Numbered from the stretch's first letter, positions 25,307-33,332 are shown. The stretch: 34,145 bases of DNA from Acidobacteriaceae bacterium (GCA_003166855.1 PMUM01000078.1:11103-45247); one strand, 5' to 3'. Numbers and translations: made by a program. The notes: generated by a model not told the origin, from the letters alone.

Positions 25307-25426
25307 ATGAGCGCTGGCGTCGCTCATGAACTCAATCTTGAAAAAAGGGGCCTCCCAGCTCGGCATCCACTACGTAATTCGGATACCGGTGAAGTCAAGA
25401 ACTCTCCGACTCGCGTCCATTCATGA
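25307..25426 (+). CDS. short ORF of 39 codons, possible leader peptide or frame-shifted 5' end
   Basis: The ORF starts at an ATG with a strong but closely spaced Shine-Dalgarno and ends in TGA; its last bases overlap another ATG (25423). The peptide is polar and has no recognised domain. It overlaps the first 100 bases of the PagL-like reading frame in a different frame. It may be an upstream coupling ORF, or, if a base of the A6G4 tract were removed, the true start of the next gene. Low certainty that it is translated as such. Confidence 0.25.
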   Translation: MSAGVAHELNLEKRGLPARHPLRNSDTGEVKNSPTRVHS

Positions 25427-26519
25427 GTGCCCGTTCCCAAGTTCCAATACTCGTGGTGAGAGCCTGAATCGCACAAACAGATTCTGTTGGAAAGGGGCCG
25501 CAACAGTGGCGGCAATGGCTCTGTTGGTATTCTCGTTGCCGCTGCGGGCCCAGTCGCTCTATGACCTGGCCTCCGACACGCAACAGCGCAACGTCCCGAC
25601 GGAACTGCGGGACGATGACTTTCTCCGGACTCCCGAGATTGGAACTAGTTCCGACTCCCACGACGCCTCGACGGCGCCTGCAGTGGAAGGCGCAGTTCCG
25701 CCAACCGCAGTCCCAGAAATCGTATCCCTGGGCAGTTCCGACATCCTTTCAGGAGCATGCACACCAGCAATTTCCTGTGCCTACCTGTCCTCATACCCAG
25801 AACCCTCGCACCACTCTGTCAATCCATTATCAGATCTGGCGGCTGAGGGCGATAAACGCGACGTGGGTTCAAAAGCGCCCGTCGAAACCGTCCGCTCTCC
25901 TAAACCACCTGATTTCAATCAAAGCATTTACTACAAAAACAAGCTCGAATTCGGATTGGACGTCGGATGGCTTCCCATTAATATTCCATTCGTCTTCGAC
26001 GTGTTCTTAGGGGATGGCTATACCATGACGCCGCTGAGGTACACGCTGGTCCCCATTATTGCTTCGGTACGATGGCATATGGGTGACGTAGCGGGTCCTT
26101 CGTTGCTGCGCGGCAATTGGGATTTATCCGCCAGCGCATCCGCTGTTGTGATTCCGAGGGGCCCGGAAACACGCTATTATGCGTGGATCATGGGCATTCG
26201 ACGGAACTTCGTCCAGCGCAACTGGAAGATCGCGCCGTACTTTGATGGACGTTTAGGGCTCGGGAATATTGACGCTAAGGAGCCCTTAGGGGTCATTTGG
26301 TCCCAGGGACAGGATTTTACGTTTACCGTGAACCTGGGCAGTGGAGTTCGATACAACTTTAATCCTCGGTACTCGATTTCGGCTGGTTTGAATTGGATGC
26401 ATATATCAAATCTTTACTTATCCGAACCACAGTTCCCGAATTATGGCATTAATGTTTACGGACCCATGTTTGGAATTGATGTCCGCATTGGCAAGCCTCA
26501 CCATCAGTCCTCAGAGTAG
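25326..26519 (+). CDS. PagL-like lipid A 3-O-deacylase / acyloxyacyl hydrolase, outer membrane
   Basis: The C-terminal half (about residues 200-397) is an outer-membrane beta barrel of the PagL family, which removes an ester-linked acyl chain from lipid A. Alternating strands such as YTLVPIIASVRWHM (about 239), DLSASASAVVI (about 266) and YYAWIMGIRRNF (about 283) are visible. The His-x-Ser-Asn motif HISN (His359, Ser361) matches the PagL catalytic His/Ser; no glutamate is at the expected later position, so activity is uncertain. A signal peptide seems to lie at about residues 48-76 (NRFCWK, hydrophobic stretch, LRAQS), so the true start is probably internal and a CTG at 25463 or some other codon may be used. 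A Ser/Pro-rich linker separates it from the barrel. Confidence 0.72.
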   Translation: MNSILKKGASQLGIHYVIRIPVKSRTLRLASIHECPFPSSNTRGESLNRTNRFCWKGAATVAAMALLVFSLPLRAQSLYDLASDTQQRNVPTELRDDDFLRTPEIGTSSDSHDASTAPAVEGAVPPTAVPEIVSLGSSDILSGACTPAISCAYLSSYPEPSHHSVNPLSDLAAEGDKRDVGSKAPVETVRSPKPPDFNQSIYYKNKLEFGLDVGWLPINIPFVFDVFLGDGYTMTPLRYTLVPIIASVRWHMGDVAGPSLLRGNWDLSASASAVVIPRGPETRYYAWIMGIRRNFVQRNWKIAPYFDGRLGLGNIDAKEPLGVIWSQGQDFTFTVNLGSGVRYNFNPRYSISAGLNWMHISNLYLSEPQFPNYGINVYGPMFGIDVRIGKPHHQSSE

Positions 26520-26599
26520 ACGCAAGACCTCAATCTCTGCGATTGAACCTGCCACCATCTCGAATCCTGGCCCTGACGTTGGAGTAGAGTTCGAATAAA

Positions 26600-27052
26600 A
26601 TGCGCAGTCTGGATTCGAGCTTCGTGCGCCTTGCTGCGAGATTTCTGACCAAATCTCGCCAGTTAGGCACCCGGAAAGATCCGTCCCCTTTGCGGCTAGG
26701 CATGTTAACCGCAGCGATCGCAGCGTCGATGGCATTCGGCTGCGGCACCACGCACGCGATTCTTGAATTCACAGCTCCCCCCACTGCGATCGGAGGTTCC
26801 CCCTTTACTGTCACCGTGACGGTAACGGCCGACGGAAAGCGGGACACGATCATCAACGGCGCCATACACTTCACCAGTTCCGATCCAGCCGCCGTCCTGC
26901 CCGCTGACTATGGCTTCACTCCGGCGGATGCAGGTTCCCATACATGGACCAACGGCTTTGTCCTGATGACTCCGGGAAATCAAACCATATCCGCGAGCAT
27001 CGCCGACATACCCGGCATCAACGGGACCGTCAATGTGACCGTCTCTCCATGA
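26600..27052 (+). CDS. small secreted lipoprotein with one Ig-like / cadherin-like beta domain
   Basis: This gives a 150-residue protein if ATG 26600 is used. A hydrophobic segment (about residues 34-47) ends in a lipobox-like AFGC (Cys48), after which a single beta-sandwich domain follows, with FTVTVTVTADG, HFTSSDPAAVLPADYGFT and TPGNQTISASIADIPG segments; this repeat is common in bacterial surface proteins with many Ig-like modules. The 34-residue n-region before the hydrophobic core is too long, so the real start may be TTG 26690 or ATG 26702, which give a compact signal peptide. Function unknown; it may be a surface-exposed adhesion or binding module. The gap to the previous gene is 80 bases. 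Confidence 0.6.
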   Translation: MRSLDSSFVRLAARFLTKSRQLGTRKDPSPLRLGMLTAAIAASMAFGCGTTHAILEFTAPPTAIGGSPFTVTVTVTADGKRDTIINGAIHFTSSDPAAVLPADYGFTPADAGSHTWTNGFVLMTPGNQTISASIADIPGINGTVNVTVSP

Positions 27053-27172
27053 GCACGAAGACACCCTTCAACCGCAGAGCTATTCGGCAGCTTAACGAAT
27101 TCGTAGTGTGGAACGTGGGATTGACGCGGACCCAGAGCCCAAGAACTGCAACAGAAGGAAACTAGAGGAAAT

Positions 27173-27192
27173 CTAAGACGGAACAGTCTTGG
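27173..27192 (-). terminator. weak terminator-like hairpin downstream of the HNH gene
   Basis: CTAAGAC (27173-27179) and GTCTTGG (27186-27192) form a 7-bp stem with one wobble and a six-base loop. Read on the minus strand it comes after the HNH stop and is followed by a short T-containing stretch. Weak; possibly chance. Confidence 0.22.
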
Positions 27193-27213
27193 GACAGGAG
27201 AAGGGACGAAGGC

Positions 27214-27450
27214 TCACACGGAAGGCACTCGATGCGCAACGGCGTGACAGACTGCGCACAGTGTGATCAAGTTCGCTTCGGAGTCATCTCCCAGACGGCT
27301 CCGAAAGTGTTGGTGGTGAACTTCCAGGTTCGCCATTGTGCCGCACGATTGACACCTCCAGCCATCGCGATGCAGCACCCGCTGCCGTAAGGCCTCGTAT
27401 GCCTCCGGATCCAGCCGCAACCGGGAGAGTTTCGGGCCAATCGAGCTCAT
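27214..27450 (-). CDS. HNH endonuclease
   Basis: This is a small 78-residue predicted metal-dependent nuclease. The zinc ribbon-like CQSCG (about residues 33-37), the catalytic LEVHHQHF (about 42-49), then an Asn-containing segment NLITLCAVCHAVAH (about 60-73) make a complete HNH fold. The N-terminus is PGKLSRLRLDP-like, without another domain; the short size means it could be a nuclease recruited by the partner protein. The ATG at 27450 overlaps the stop of the preceding 244-residue gene on the same strand (ATGA), so the two form a coupled pair. Possible roles: homing/selfish cassette or defence; see findings. Confidence 0.85.
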   Translation of the reverse strand: MSSIGPKLSRLRLDPEAYEALRQRVLHRDGWRCQSCGTMANLEVHHQHFRSRLGDDSEANLITLCAVCHAVAHRVPSV

Positions 27451-28181
27451 GAGGCCTTCTCGCTCAGGCCTTCGAGGAATTCCTGCCGCTGCTCTCCGGG
27501 CAGAAACTTGAAGAACCTCGTCATCGAGAACAGCAGCGTCTCCGGATCTCCGTTGTCCAGGTTGGCGCCCGCCAGGAAATCTGCACAGATCATTTCCAGG
27601 CAGTAACCTCTGGAACGGTCGCTTCCCAGCATCAGAGCCGCCGTCTCAATTGCTTTCTCAATGACCGGCATCTGGCTCTGGTAGAGATTGAAGTAGACAA
27701 TCTCCCACGGTTCCGTTTCCCGCCCGGTCAGTTCCTTCTCGACCGCCTTCTTGAAGTCTTCCTTCGGCATCTGGCGGCCTTTGTGCAACCAGGTTGCACA
27801 ATCGAAGCTCTGCCGGTCCCTCCTCGCCAGTTTCACCGGCTCGATCCCCTTCGCCCAGCCCACTTCCTTCAGTTCTTTTCTGGCCTGCGGTGGCAGGTGT
27901 TCGTAGATCGACATCAGGTAGTACGCCTTCCGCCTCGACTCCGGGAAACGCCTCTCCAGAAACTCGTCGAAACACTTCAGACTCTCCAGCCTCCAGTACT
28001 GTCCCGCCCACACCTCGCATAGATAGCACCCCAGTTCGACGAACTTGGTGTCCCGCTCAGTTTCCTTCCGCTGCTCCGGCGCCAGAATCTCGTCGATCTT
28101 GCCCAGTACGAATACGGCGCGGCTGCGATTGAACTTCGGGGGCAGGCCGCAAGGTGAACGCGAACGCTTCCACGCGTTCAC
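27447..28181 (-). CDS. conserved hypothetical protein coupled to HNH nuclease
   Basis: I do not recognise a named domain. The 244-residue product is soluble and mostly alpha-helical, rich in charged residues; it contains one segment beginning RAVFVLGKIDEILAPEQ at about residue 22 and several Trp/Tyr/Leu-rich helices (WAGQYWRLESLKCFDEF at about 59-75). The region upstream of about residue 20 is basic, lacks a good Shine-Dalgarno, begins at a GTG lying inside a 9-bp inverted repeat and may be replaced sequence. Its end overlaps the HNH start by four bases. Acidobacterial genomes, as I remember, carry similar proteins beside HNH genes; no function is known to me. Confidence 0.7.
   Translation of the reverse strand: MNAWKRSRSPCGLPPKFNRSRAVFVLGKIDEILAPEQRKETERDTKFVELGCYLCEVWAGQYWRLESLKCFDEFLERRFPESRRKAYYLMSIYEHLPPQARKELKEVGWAKGIEPVKLARRDRQSFDCATWLHKGRQMPKEDFKKAVEKELTGRETEPWEIVYFNLYQSQMPVIEKAIETAALMLGSDRSRGYCLEMICADFLAGANLDNGDPETLLFSMTRFFKFLPGEQRQEFLEGLSEKAS
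28154..28181. repeat. perfect 9-bp inverted repeat overlapping a gene start
   Basis: GTGAACGCG (28154-28162) and CGCGTTCAC (28173-28181) are exact inverses with a ten-base spacer. The right arm contains the GTG taken as start of the 244-residue gene. A stem here could hide the start codon, or the repeat could be part of the mosaic boundary. Confidence 0.6.
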
Positions 28182-28413
28182 GGGCGGCTTCGCGCAGGGT
28201 CTTGACTCCGCAGAAGTCGGTGGCGTGGGGCCTTGACCAAATTGGCATCGAGTTGATGCTGGCGGATGACTTGGCAGCGGCGGTCGTGAACCGTACGACC
28301 GCCATTTTCGTTGTACGGTTGCGGAGGTAACTTCTTCGACTCCGGAGATGCTTGGCGAGCTTCCGCGAAGAAGCGGATCTCTTCGACCGAGCAGATGCGA
28401 ATCCCGTAGGCCT
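28182..28413. other. junction sequence of unclear origin
   Basis: About 230 bases lie between the hypothetical gene and the oxidoreductase copy. Open frames exist on the minus strand (28057-28464 in one frame; another reads EIRFFAEARQASPESKK just left of the copy), and these look like fragments of protein-coding sequence, but none forms a whole gene. It contains a second inverted repeat. Most likely recombined remains. Confidence 0.4.
28279..28303. repeat. perfect 9-bp inverted repeat
   Basis: GGCGGTCGT (28279-28287) and ACGACCGCC (28295-28303) pair perfectly around a seven-base loop. It is followed on the plus strand by a short T-rich stretch (TTTT), so it could act as a weak terminator, or mark an element end. 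Confidence 0.55.
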
Positions 28414-28956
28414 CAGCGCGATGCCGAACAGGGTGGAGGCAGGATTATCGGAGAATGCGGACACTTTCTGGATACGCTCTGCTACTTGACCGGCGGCGTT
28501 CCCGCGGAAGTGTTTGCGTCCTCGATTTCCGGCGAAGGCAAGCGCTCGGACGCCTCTGAAAATGCGGCCCTGACCGTCCGCTTCACAGACGGCTCAGTTG
28601 GCGTCGTTGTCTATACTACCCAAGGCTCGCCAGCGTTCTCGAAAGAGCGAATCGAGGTCTTCGCAGACGGTTCCGTTGCGGTCATCGACGACTTTCGGCA
28701 GATCGAATTGATCCGCGACGGCAAGCGGAAGAAGCGGAAAGATTGGCTGAAACAGGACAAAGGACACGCGGCCGAAATCGGCGCCTTCATTCAAGCTGTC
28801 CGTGCGGGAACCTCTCCGGTGAACCCAAGCGACTACTTTCAGACCACGCTGTGTACTCTGCTGGCCGTCGAATCGATGGCTTCCGGACAGCCTCTGGAAG
28901 TTTCCGCGAACATTCTTGAAGAGTCGGTGATGGAACGGTCGGAGTACTGCAAGTAA
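28414..28956 (+). pseudogene. 3' fragment copy of the bi-domain oxidoreductase gene
   Basis: These 543 bases align without any gap to 12750-13292, the last 181 codons of the bi-domain oxidoreductase (offset 15,664 exactly, ending at the same stop). By eye I count about 16 amino-acid changes, roughly 91 % identity. It contains GGGRIIGECGHFLDTLCYLTGG and ESMASGQPLEVSANILEES like the full gene, but lacks the MDR domain and the N-terminal half of the Gfo/Idh/MocA domain, including the Rossmann and EKP motifs, so it cannot be a complete enzyme. After the stop, about 18 bases still resemble the start of the heparinase gene (ATGCCCGGTTTG versus ATGCTCGGCTTG), then similarity ends. So the piece came from a second, related locus. 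Confidence 0.9.
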
Positions 28957-28983
28957 TGCCCGGTTTGTTTGTTTTGAACAATA

Positions 28984-29006
28984 TGGCGGAGAGAGTGGGA
29001 TTCGAA
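28984..29006 (-). repeat. 23-nt tRNA-Ser-type 3'-end fragment, possible attachment-site remnant
   Basis: Read on the minus strand these bases run from the T-loop TTCGAA through the T-stem 3' side, a TCTCTCC acceptor strand, discriminator G and CCA, i.e. the 3' end of a serine-type tRNA. The rest of the tRNA is absent. Upstream, the T-stem 5' strand is only partly matched (GTGTT instead of GTGGG). Such 3' tRNA pieces are typical leftovers of integrase attachment sites. No integrase gene or intact tRNA-Ser is visible in the window. Confidence 0.55.
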
Positions 29007-29511
29007 AACACAGTACAACGTACATTCAACAACATGCAGGGCCAGCGATGACACGTAAGACCACCGAAATCTATGGTACGAACGCTAACGGAGCGCAAAC
29101 AGAGCGCAGATTCAGCACAAAAAACTTCTCTCGAACACTTCTCGATGCCGCCTTCGACGATTCGCGAAACACAGAATCGATCCGCATCATCTCCAAAATC
29201 AGCCTGGTTGCGAACGAATCCGAGGCAACAAATACGCTGATATGGCACGCCAGAAGCAGAGACGAATCCTCGCGGGGCATCGTCGCGCGTCCGTCGATTC
29301 ACACTCCGCGGGCTGCGTCCGCCGACGGAAGGGGCGTGGAAAAATCCGTCTGGTAGAGAAGTGGAAAATCACAATGGATTTCGATTCGAAAGTCAAAACG
29401 CACCTAGGAAACTGTAGCTGAATCAGCGCCCGTGAACCGGAAACTAGCCGCCTGTTCTCACAGCAGCTAGCGGTCGAACGGGTTCGCAAGCCGATTGACA
29501 TTCAGAACCAA

Positions 29512-29537
29512 GCTGCAAGCGCAGCAGATATTGCAGC
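29512..29537 (-). terminator. possible terminator hairpin of the TonB-dependent receptor gene
   Basis: GCTGCAA (29512-29518) and TTGCAGC (29531-29537) form a perfect 7-bp stem with a 12-base loop just beyond the receptor stop on the minus strand. The following bases are only mildly T-rich, so termination would be weak or factor-assisted. Confidence 0.3.
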
Positions 29538-29543
29538 GTCGTC

Positions 29544-32500
29544 TTACCAGTAAAGCTTCAGTGCCATCTGCACCTCGCGTGGAGCGTTGCACTGATAAAA
29601 AATCTTGCCGAAAGTGGGGCTGCCGAACGTAGTATCTGGACCGCAGAACTGCGGATGGTTGAAGGTGTTGAAGGTCTCAAAACGGTATTCAAGGCGCATG
29701 TCTTCACGCAGCGGGCTCAACCCGAACTCCTTAAAGATGGACAGGTCGGCATTATCGGCGCCCGGATTACGCACTGCTCCCAGAGCGCGAGGCGCGGTGC
29801 CGATCGCGTACTGTGCCGGCTGTGCAAAGAAATCGCTGCCGTCGACGCTGGTGAAGTACTGGTTGATCCAGTCCGAGTCCTTCCCTCCCGCACGGTGCGG
29901 CGTGCCGATCAGATTCGGACGCTGCGGCCCATAGGTGGGCAGGCTCTGAGAAATGTAGAGCATCGGGTTGATCGGCCTGCCGCTGTTGAAACGCCAGATG
30001 CCGTTCGTGCGCCATCCGCCTACGAACGCGTTGAGCACCGGATGCATATTGCCTCCGATGAATTTCCCTCTTCCGATCGGAAGCTCGTAGGTATAACTCA
30101 GCTGCAGGACTTGGGGAATGTCGAAGGAAGAAAGACTGCGTTCACCCTCCGGATTATTCGGATTCTGCAGACTGGCAAAGCTGCCCAAGTAGCCGCTGTT
30201 CGTGCTGGTCAGCGAAGCATCGTCGATGGACTTGGAGAACGTGTAGGTCGCAAGGAATTCCAGGCCGTGCGAGAAACGTTTCTCGGCTCGAAACTGGAAC
30301 GCGTGATAAATCGAGTTGGCGATGGGTGGCTCGTCGCCCGAGAATCCAAAGAACTGCGGGTAGGGCATTAGAAGCTGCATTTTCTGGATTTGCGAGTAGA
30401 GCAGCGGATTGTTGGGATCAGTGATGATCTGCGACGCGTTCGAACGGGTGGGATCCGCAAACGGGTTGTCGACGAACGACTCCAGGTCCGCCAACTGAGC
30501 GTTGCTGTAGTGCTCGATCTCGGGTCCCAGATGATTGATGCTACCGGCATTGGCGTAATACAGATGCGTTCCTTTTTTGCCGATGTAGGAGGCGTCTAGC
30601 ACGAGGTTGAAGCGAGTCTCGTGCTGCAGGCCAAAGCTCCAACTCTGTTCATAGGGCACTTTGTTGCTGATATCTCGGATGGGACCGTATCCGCCGTACC
30701 CGACGTCGTTCAACAGTCCCAGGCTGCTGCCCGGAGGCTTAATCGGACCGTTGGGATAAGGATTGCTCATTCTCGCAGCGGGCGTGGCTCCATCTCCCCC
30801 GAACGAGGTCACCAGGTACGACAACTGATCAAAGCCCTGCTGGCCGACTCCCGAGGTCCCGGCAACTGCGCCTCGCCAGGCAGAGTAATAAATGCCGTAT
30901 CCGCCGCGCACGACGGTGTTGTGAAACACTCGGTATGCGAAACCGAATCGAGGCTGAATATTCTTGAAGTCGGCCACGTAGGAATGCCGATCGCCGGAAT
31001 TAGCGAATCTCTCGCCGCCCTTCAGGTTCTGGCCATCGAGAGTGATGGGAGAAATCGCATTCGGATCGAGCCAGTTCAGCTCATTGTTCCGTTCGGTACG
31101 AGGTAGAACCAATTCGTACCGCAAGCCGAGATTGAGAGTCAGCTTGTCGTTCGCTTTCCAGTTGTCCTGAACAAATCCGCCGAACTCGAAATTCTGACTG
31201 GCCACCGAGTTCGGAATCTCGTACATGCCCCACGAGTTTGGCTGCACACCGATCAGAAAACTCGCCATCCCGTCGCCACCCGATGGATCGCAATTCACTG
31301 CTGGAGGGTTCGGAATACAACCGGGATCGTAGTTCGAGGTGCCGGTCTGATCGAAGCTGTAGTATCCGCCGGGAGCATAGTTCGGCTGCGTGAAATTGAG
31401 GCGATGGAGCCGTCCTTCTGCGCCGAACTTAATATCATGCTTCCCCTTCACCCAATCCAACGTTCCGATCAGGTGGTGCGTCTCTTGTCCCTGCTTGGCG
31501 TAACTATAGAGTTCGGTACCAATGTTGTTGTAGGGACCGGCAGAGCCGTAGCCGCCACCGATCCCGACCGCCGGGAACCAATCGTAACCAGAAGATTTCA
31601 TGTACGCCGGCTCTCCCAACAGATCGACAGCGGAGACTCCCTTGGGAAAGGTCCCGGCATTACTGGGATAGAAGTAGGTGCCGCGAGAAACGCCATAGGA
31701 AATGTTCAGCAGCAAGGTGGGGCTGAACATATGGTTGTCGTTCAAAGCAAACATGTGGGCGGTGCCGGTAACTGGTCCACTCGAGCACGGGTCGGCGTAG
31801 TTTTTGAAGCAATTGAAAGGCGTCGAATCGCTGGCTTGTTGCGAGTATTTTGCGCTGAGCAGGTTCTTTTCGCTGAAACGCTGGTCAATTTTTAGGTCCC
31901 ACTGATTATTGCTGCTCTTGGTCGAGCCTGAATCCACGCGATTGAAAAACGGACTATAGCTGCCGCTGCCGACGTTCAGATTCGGCTCCGGGAAGTACTG
32001 CATGAGTTTGAGAGCCACCGGATCGATGAGGTTTCCCTTCCCTGAAGGCAGCCGATAGGGAGCGGCGTCAGGATTGTTAGCCAGGATCTGGTTGCCCGGA
32101 TGATTCGCGTCCACCGTGCTGGTGTAGATTGCGAGATTGTTGAACGGGATGGGCGCCTGCCGTCTTGCACCGCCCACGGCCGGATCGTAGGTGCCGGAGT
32201 AAGGATCCCAGAGCTGGCCCCCCGAGGTTGAGCAAATGCCTTGGGAGTCGAAGGTGCCACCGTTGTATCCGCAGACTTCACCAAAGTTCCCTTGCCGCTC
32301 AGCGTCGCTGGGCACTCCATAAAAGACCGGCCCCGCAGCCGATGTCAGGCGCATGCCTTCGTAGTCAAAGAAAAAGAGAGTCTTGTTCTTGAAAATCGGA
32401 CCGCCAATGGTTCCACCAAAATTGTTGCGACGCAACGCGGGAATCGGAATTCCCTGCTGGTTATTGAAATAGCTGTTCGAGTCCAACTTGTAATGCCGCA

Positions 32501-33332
32501 GGAATTCGTATCCGCTGCCGTGAAATTTGTTCGTGCCCGAGCGCGTGACGAGATTGATGATGGTCGCACCGCTGAAGCCAAACTCCGCGCTGAAATTCGA
32601 TTCCTGGACCTTGAACTCCTCGACAGCATCGACCGATGGCGTATAGGTATCCACGCGAATACCGCTGTTCTGTTCGTAGTTCGTGGTCGTCACGCCATCC
32701 ATAAGGATGTCGGCTGTGGCATTCCGGGTTCCATTGGAGATGAAGTTATTGGCGGAGCAACCCATGCACGCCGCGTCTACTTCCGTGACACCGGGAGCGA
32801 GGAACGCCAGATTGAAAACACCTCTTCCATTCAGGGGGAGATCATTAATGAACTTCCGGTCGACAACCTGGCCGCTAACCGCGTCCTCAGTACCAAGCAA
32901 CGGCGCAGACGTGGAGACATGGACGGTTTCAAGAGTACCTAGAACCGGCATCGCGAAATCAACGCCCACATTCTGGTTGACGTCGACGGTAATGCCGGTC
33001 CGGTTTTGTTCTTTGAATCCGGAAACCTTGACCGAGAGGTTGTAAGTGCCAGGCGCCACCGAGCGAAAAAGGTAGCGCCCATTGGTATCGGTCTTGGAGG
33101 TAAAGGTAAAGCCCTTCTCCGCATCCACCAACGTCACGTCCGCGCCTGAGATCATGCCTCCCGTCTGGTCAGCGATTACTCCGGTGACAGAGCCGGCATA
33201 AAGTTGGGCTTGAGCTGAGATGGTCCACTGAATGAGGGCCAGAAATGCCGCGAGGGGCAGGATAGCAACAATGCGCAGAGTGGCCGTCCTGCGACCCCTC
33301 AGGGATGCGAAGTTGAACGAAGCGGATGTCAT
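29544..33332 (-). CDS. TonB-dependent receptor, Oar-like, with carboxypeptidase regulatory-like domain
   Basis: This is an outer-membrane beta-barrel transporter/receptor of 1,262 residues, a size typical for the acidobacterial Oar-like group; such proteins import glycans or other large substrates with TonB energy. Residues about 1-42 form a signal peptide (basic start, hydrophobic core, AQAQ). A CarboxypepD_reg-like domain (GSVTGVIADQTGGMISGADVTLVDAE, GRYLFRSVAPGTYNLSVKVSGF) spans about 46-130, then a plug (about 145-260; FISNGTRNATADILMDGVTTTNYEQNSG, VEEFKVQESNFSAEFGFSGA) and the barrel to the terminal aromatic residue (KLYW). An AAGGAGG Shine-Dalgarno at 33338-33344 is five bases before the ATG. 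A Cys-x2-Cys (ACMGC) in the plug is unusual. It follows the glycosidase-like gene by 75 bases on the same strand. Confidence 0.93.
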   Translation of the reverse strand: MTSASFNFASLRGRRTATLRIVAILPLAAFLALIQWTISAQAQLYAGSVTGVIADQTGGMISGADVTLVDAEKGFTFTSKTDTNGRYLFRSVAPGTYNLSVKVSGFKEQNRTGITVDVNQNVGVDFAMPVLGTLETVHVSTSAPLLGTEDAVSGQVVDRKFINDLPLNGRGVFNLAFLAPGVTEVDAACMGCSANNFISNGTRNATADILMDGVTTTNYEQNSGIRVDTYTPSVDAVEEFKVQESNFSAEFGFSGATIINLVTRSGTNKFHGSGYEFLRHYKLDSNSYFNNQQGIPIPALRRNNFGGTIGGPIFKNKTLFFFDYEGMRLTSAAGPVFYGVPSDAERQGNFGEVCGYNGGTFDSQGICSTSGGQLWDPYSGTYDPAVGGARRQAPIPFNNLAIYTSTVDANHPGNQILANNPDAAPYRLPSGKGNLIDPVALKLMQYFPEPNLNVGSGSYSPFFNRVDSGSTKSSNNQWDLKIDQRFSEKNLLSAKYSQQASDSTPFNCFKNYADPCSSGPVTGTAHMFALNDNHMFSPTLLLNISYGVSRGTYFYPSNAGTFPKGVSAVDLLGEPAYMKSSGYDWFPAVGIGGGYGSAGPYNNIGTELYSYAKQGQETHHLIGTLDWVKGKHDIKFGAEGRLHRLNFTQPNYAPGGYYSFDQTGTSNYDPGCIPNPPAVNCDPSGGDGMASFLIGVQPNSWGMYEIPNSVASQNFEFGGFVQDNWKANDKLTLNLGLRYELVLPRTERNNELNWLDPNAISPITLDGQNLKGGERFANSGDRHSYVADFKNIQPRFGFAYRVFHNTVVRGGYGIYYSAWRGAVAGTSGVGQQGFDQLSYLVTSFGGDGATPAARMSNPYPNGPIKPPGSSLGLLNDVGYGGYGPIRDISNKVPYEQSWSFGLQHETRFNLVLDASYIGKKGTHLYYANAGSINHLGPEIEHYSNAQLADLESFVDNPFADPTRSNASQIITDPNNPLLYSQIQKMQLLMPYPQFFGFSGDEPPIANSIYHAFQFRAEKRFSHGLEFLATYTFSKSIDDASLTSTNSGYLGSFASLQNPNNPEGERSLSSFDIPQVLQLSYTYELPIGRGKFIGGNMHPVLNAFVGGWRTNGIWRFNSGRPINPMLYISQSLPTYGPQRPNLIGTPHRAGGKDSDWINQYFTSVDGSDFFAQPAQYAIGTAPRALGAVRNPGADNADLSIFKEFGLSPLREDMRLEYRFETFNTFNHPQFCGPDTTFGSPTFGKIFYQCNAPREVQMALKLYW

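Larger units (their letters stand above)
28957..29543. other. region without a confident gene between the duplicate fragment and the TonB receptor
   Basis: Apart from the tRNA piece there is one plus-strand ORF of 102 codons (29048-29356) with a polar, Ser/Thr/Arg-rich product that matches nothing I know; its start has only a weak purine stretch upstream, so I do not call it a gene. The end of the region holds a hairpin for the receptor gene (listed separately). Confidence 0.5.

Noticed and set aside
28057..28464. 135-codon minus-strand ORF across the junction
   Set aside because: Runs across the inverted repeat, the junction and into the antisense of the duplicate fragment; not a coherent protein.
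29048..29356. 102-codon plus-strand ORF
   Set aside because: Polar product matching no family I know, weak start; listed only as content of the gap.
29655..30371. 238-codon plus-strand ORF
   Set aside because: Antisense to the receptor barrel and without recognisable motifs.
32241..32942. 233-codon plus-strand ORF
   Set aside because: Antisense to the receptor's plug region; shadow frame.
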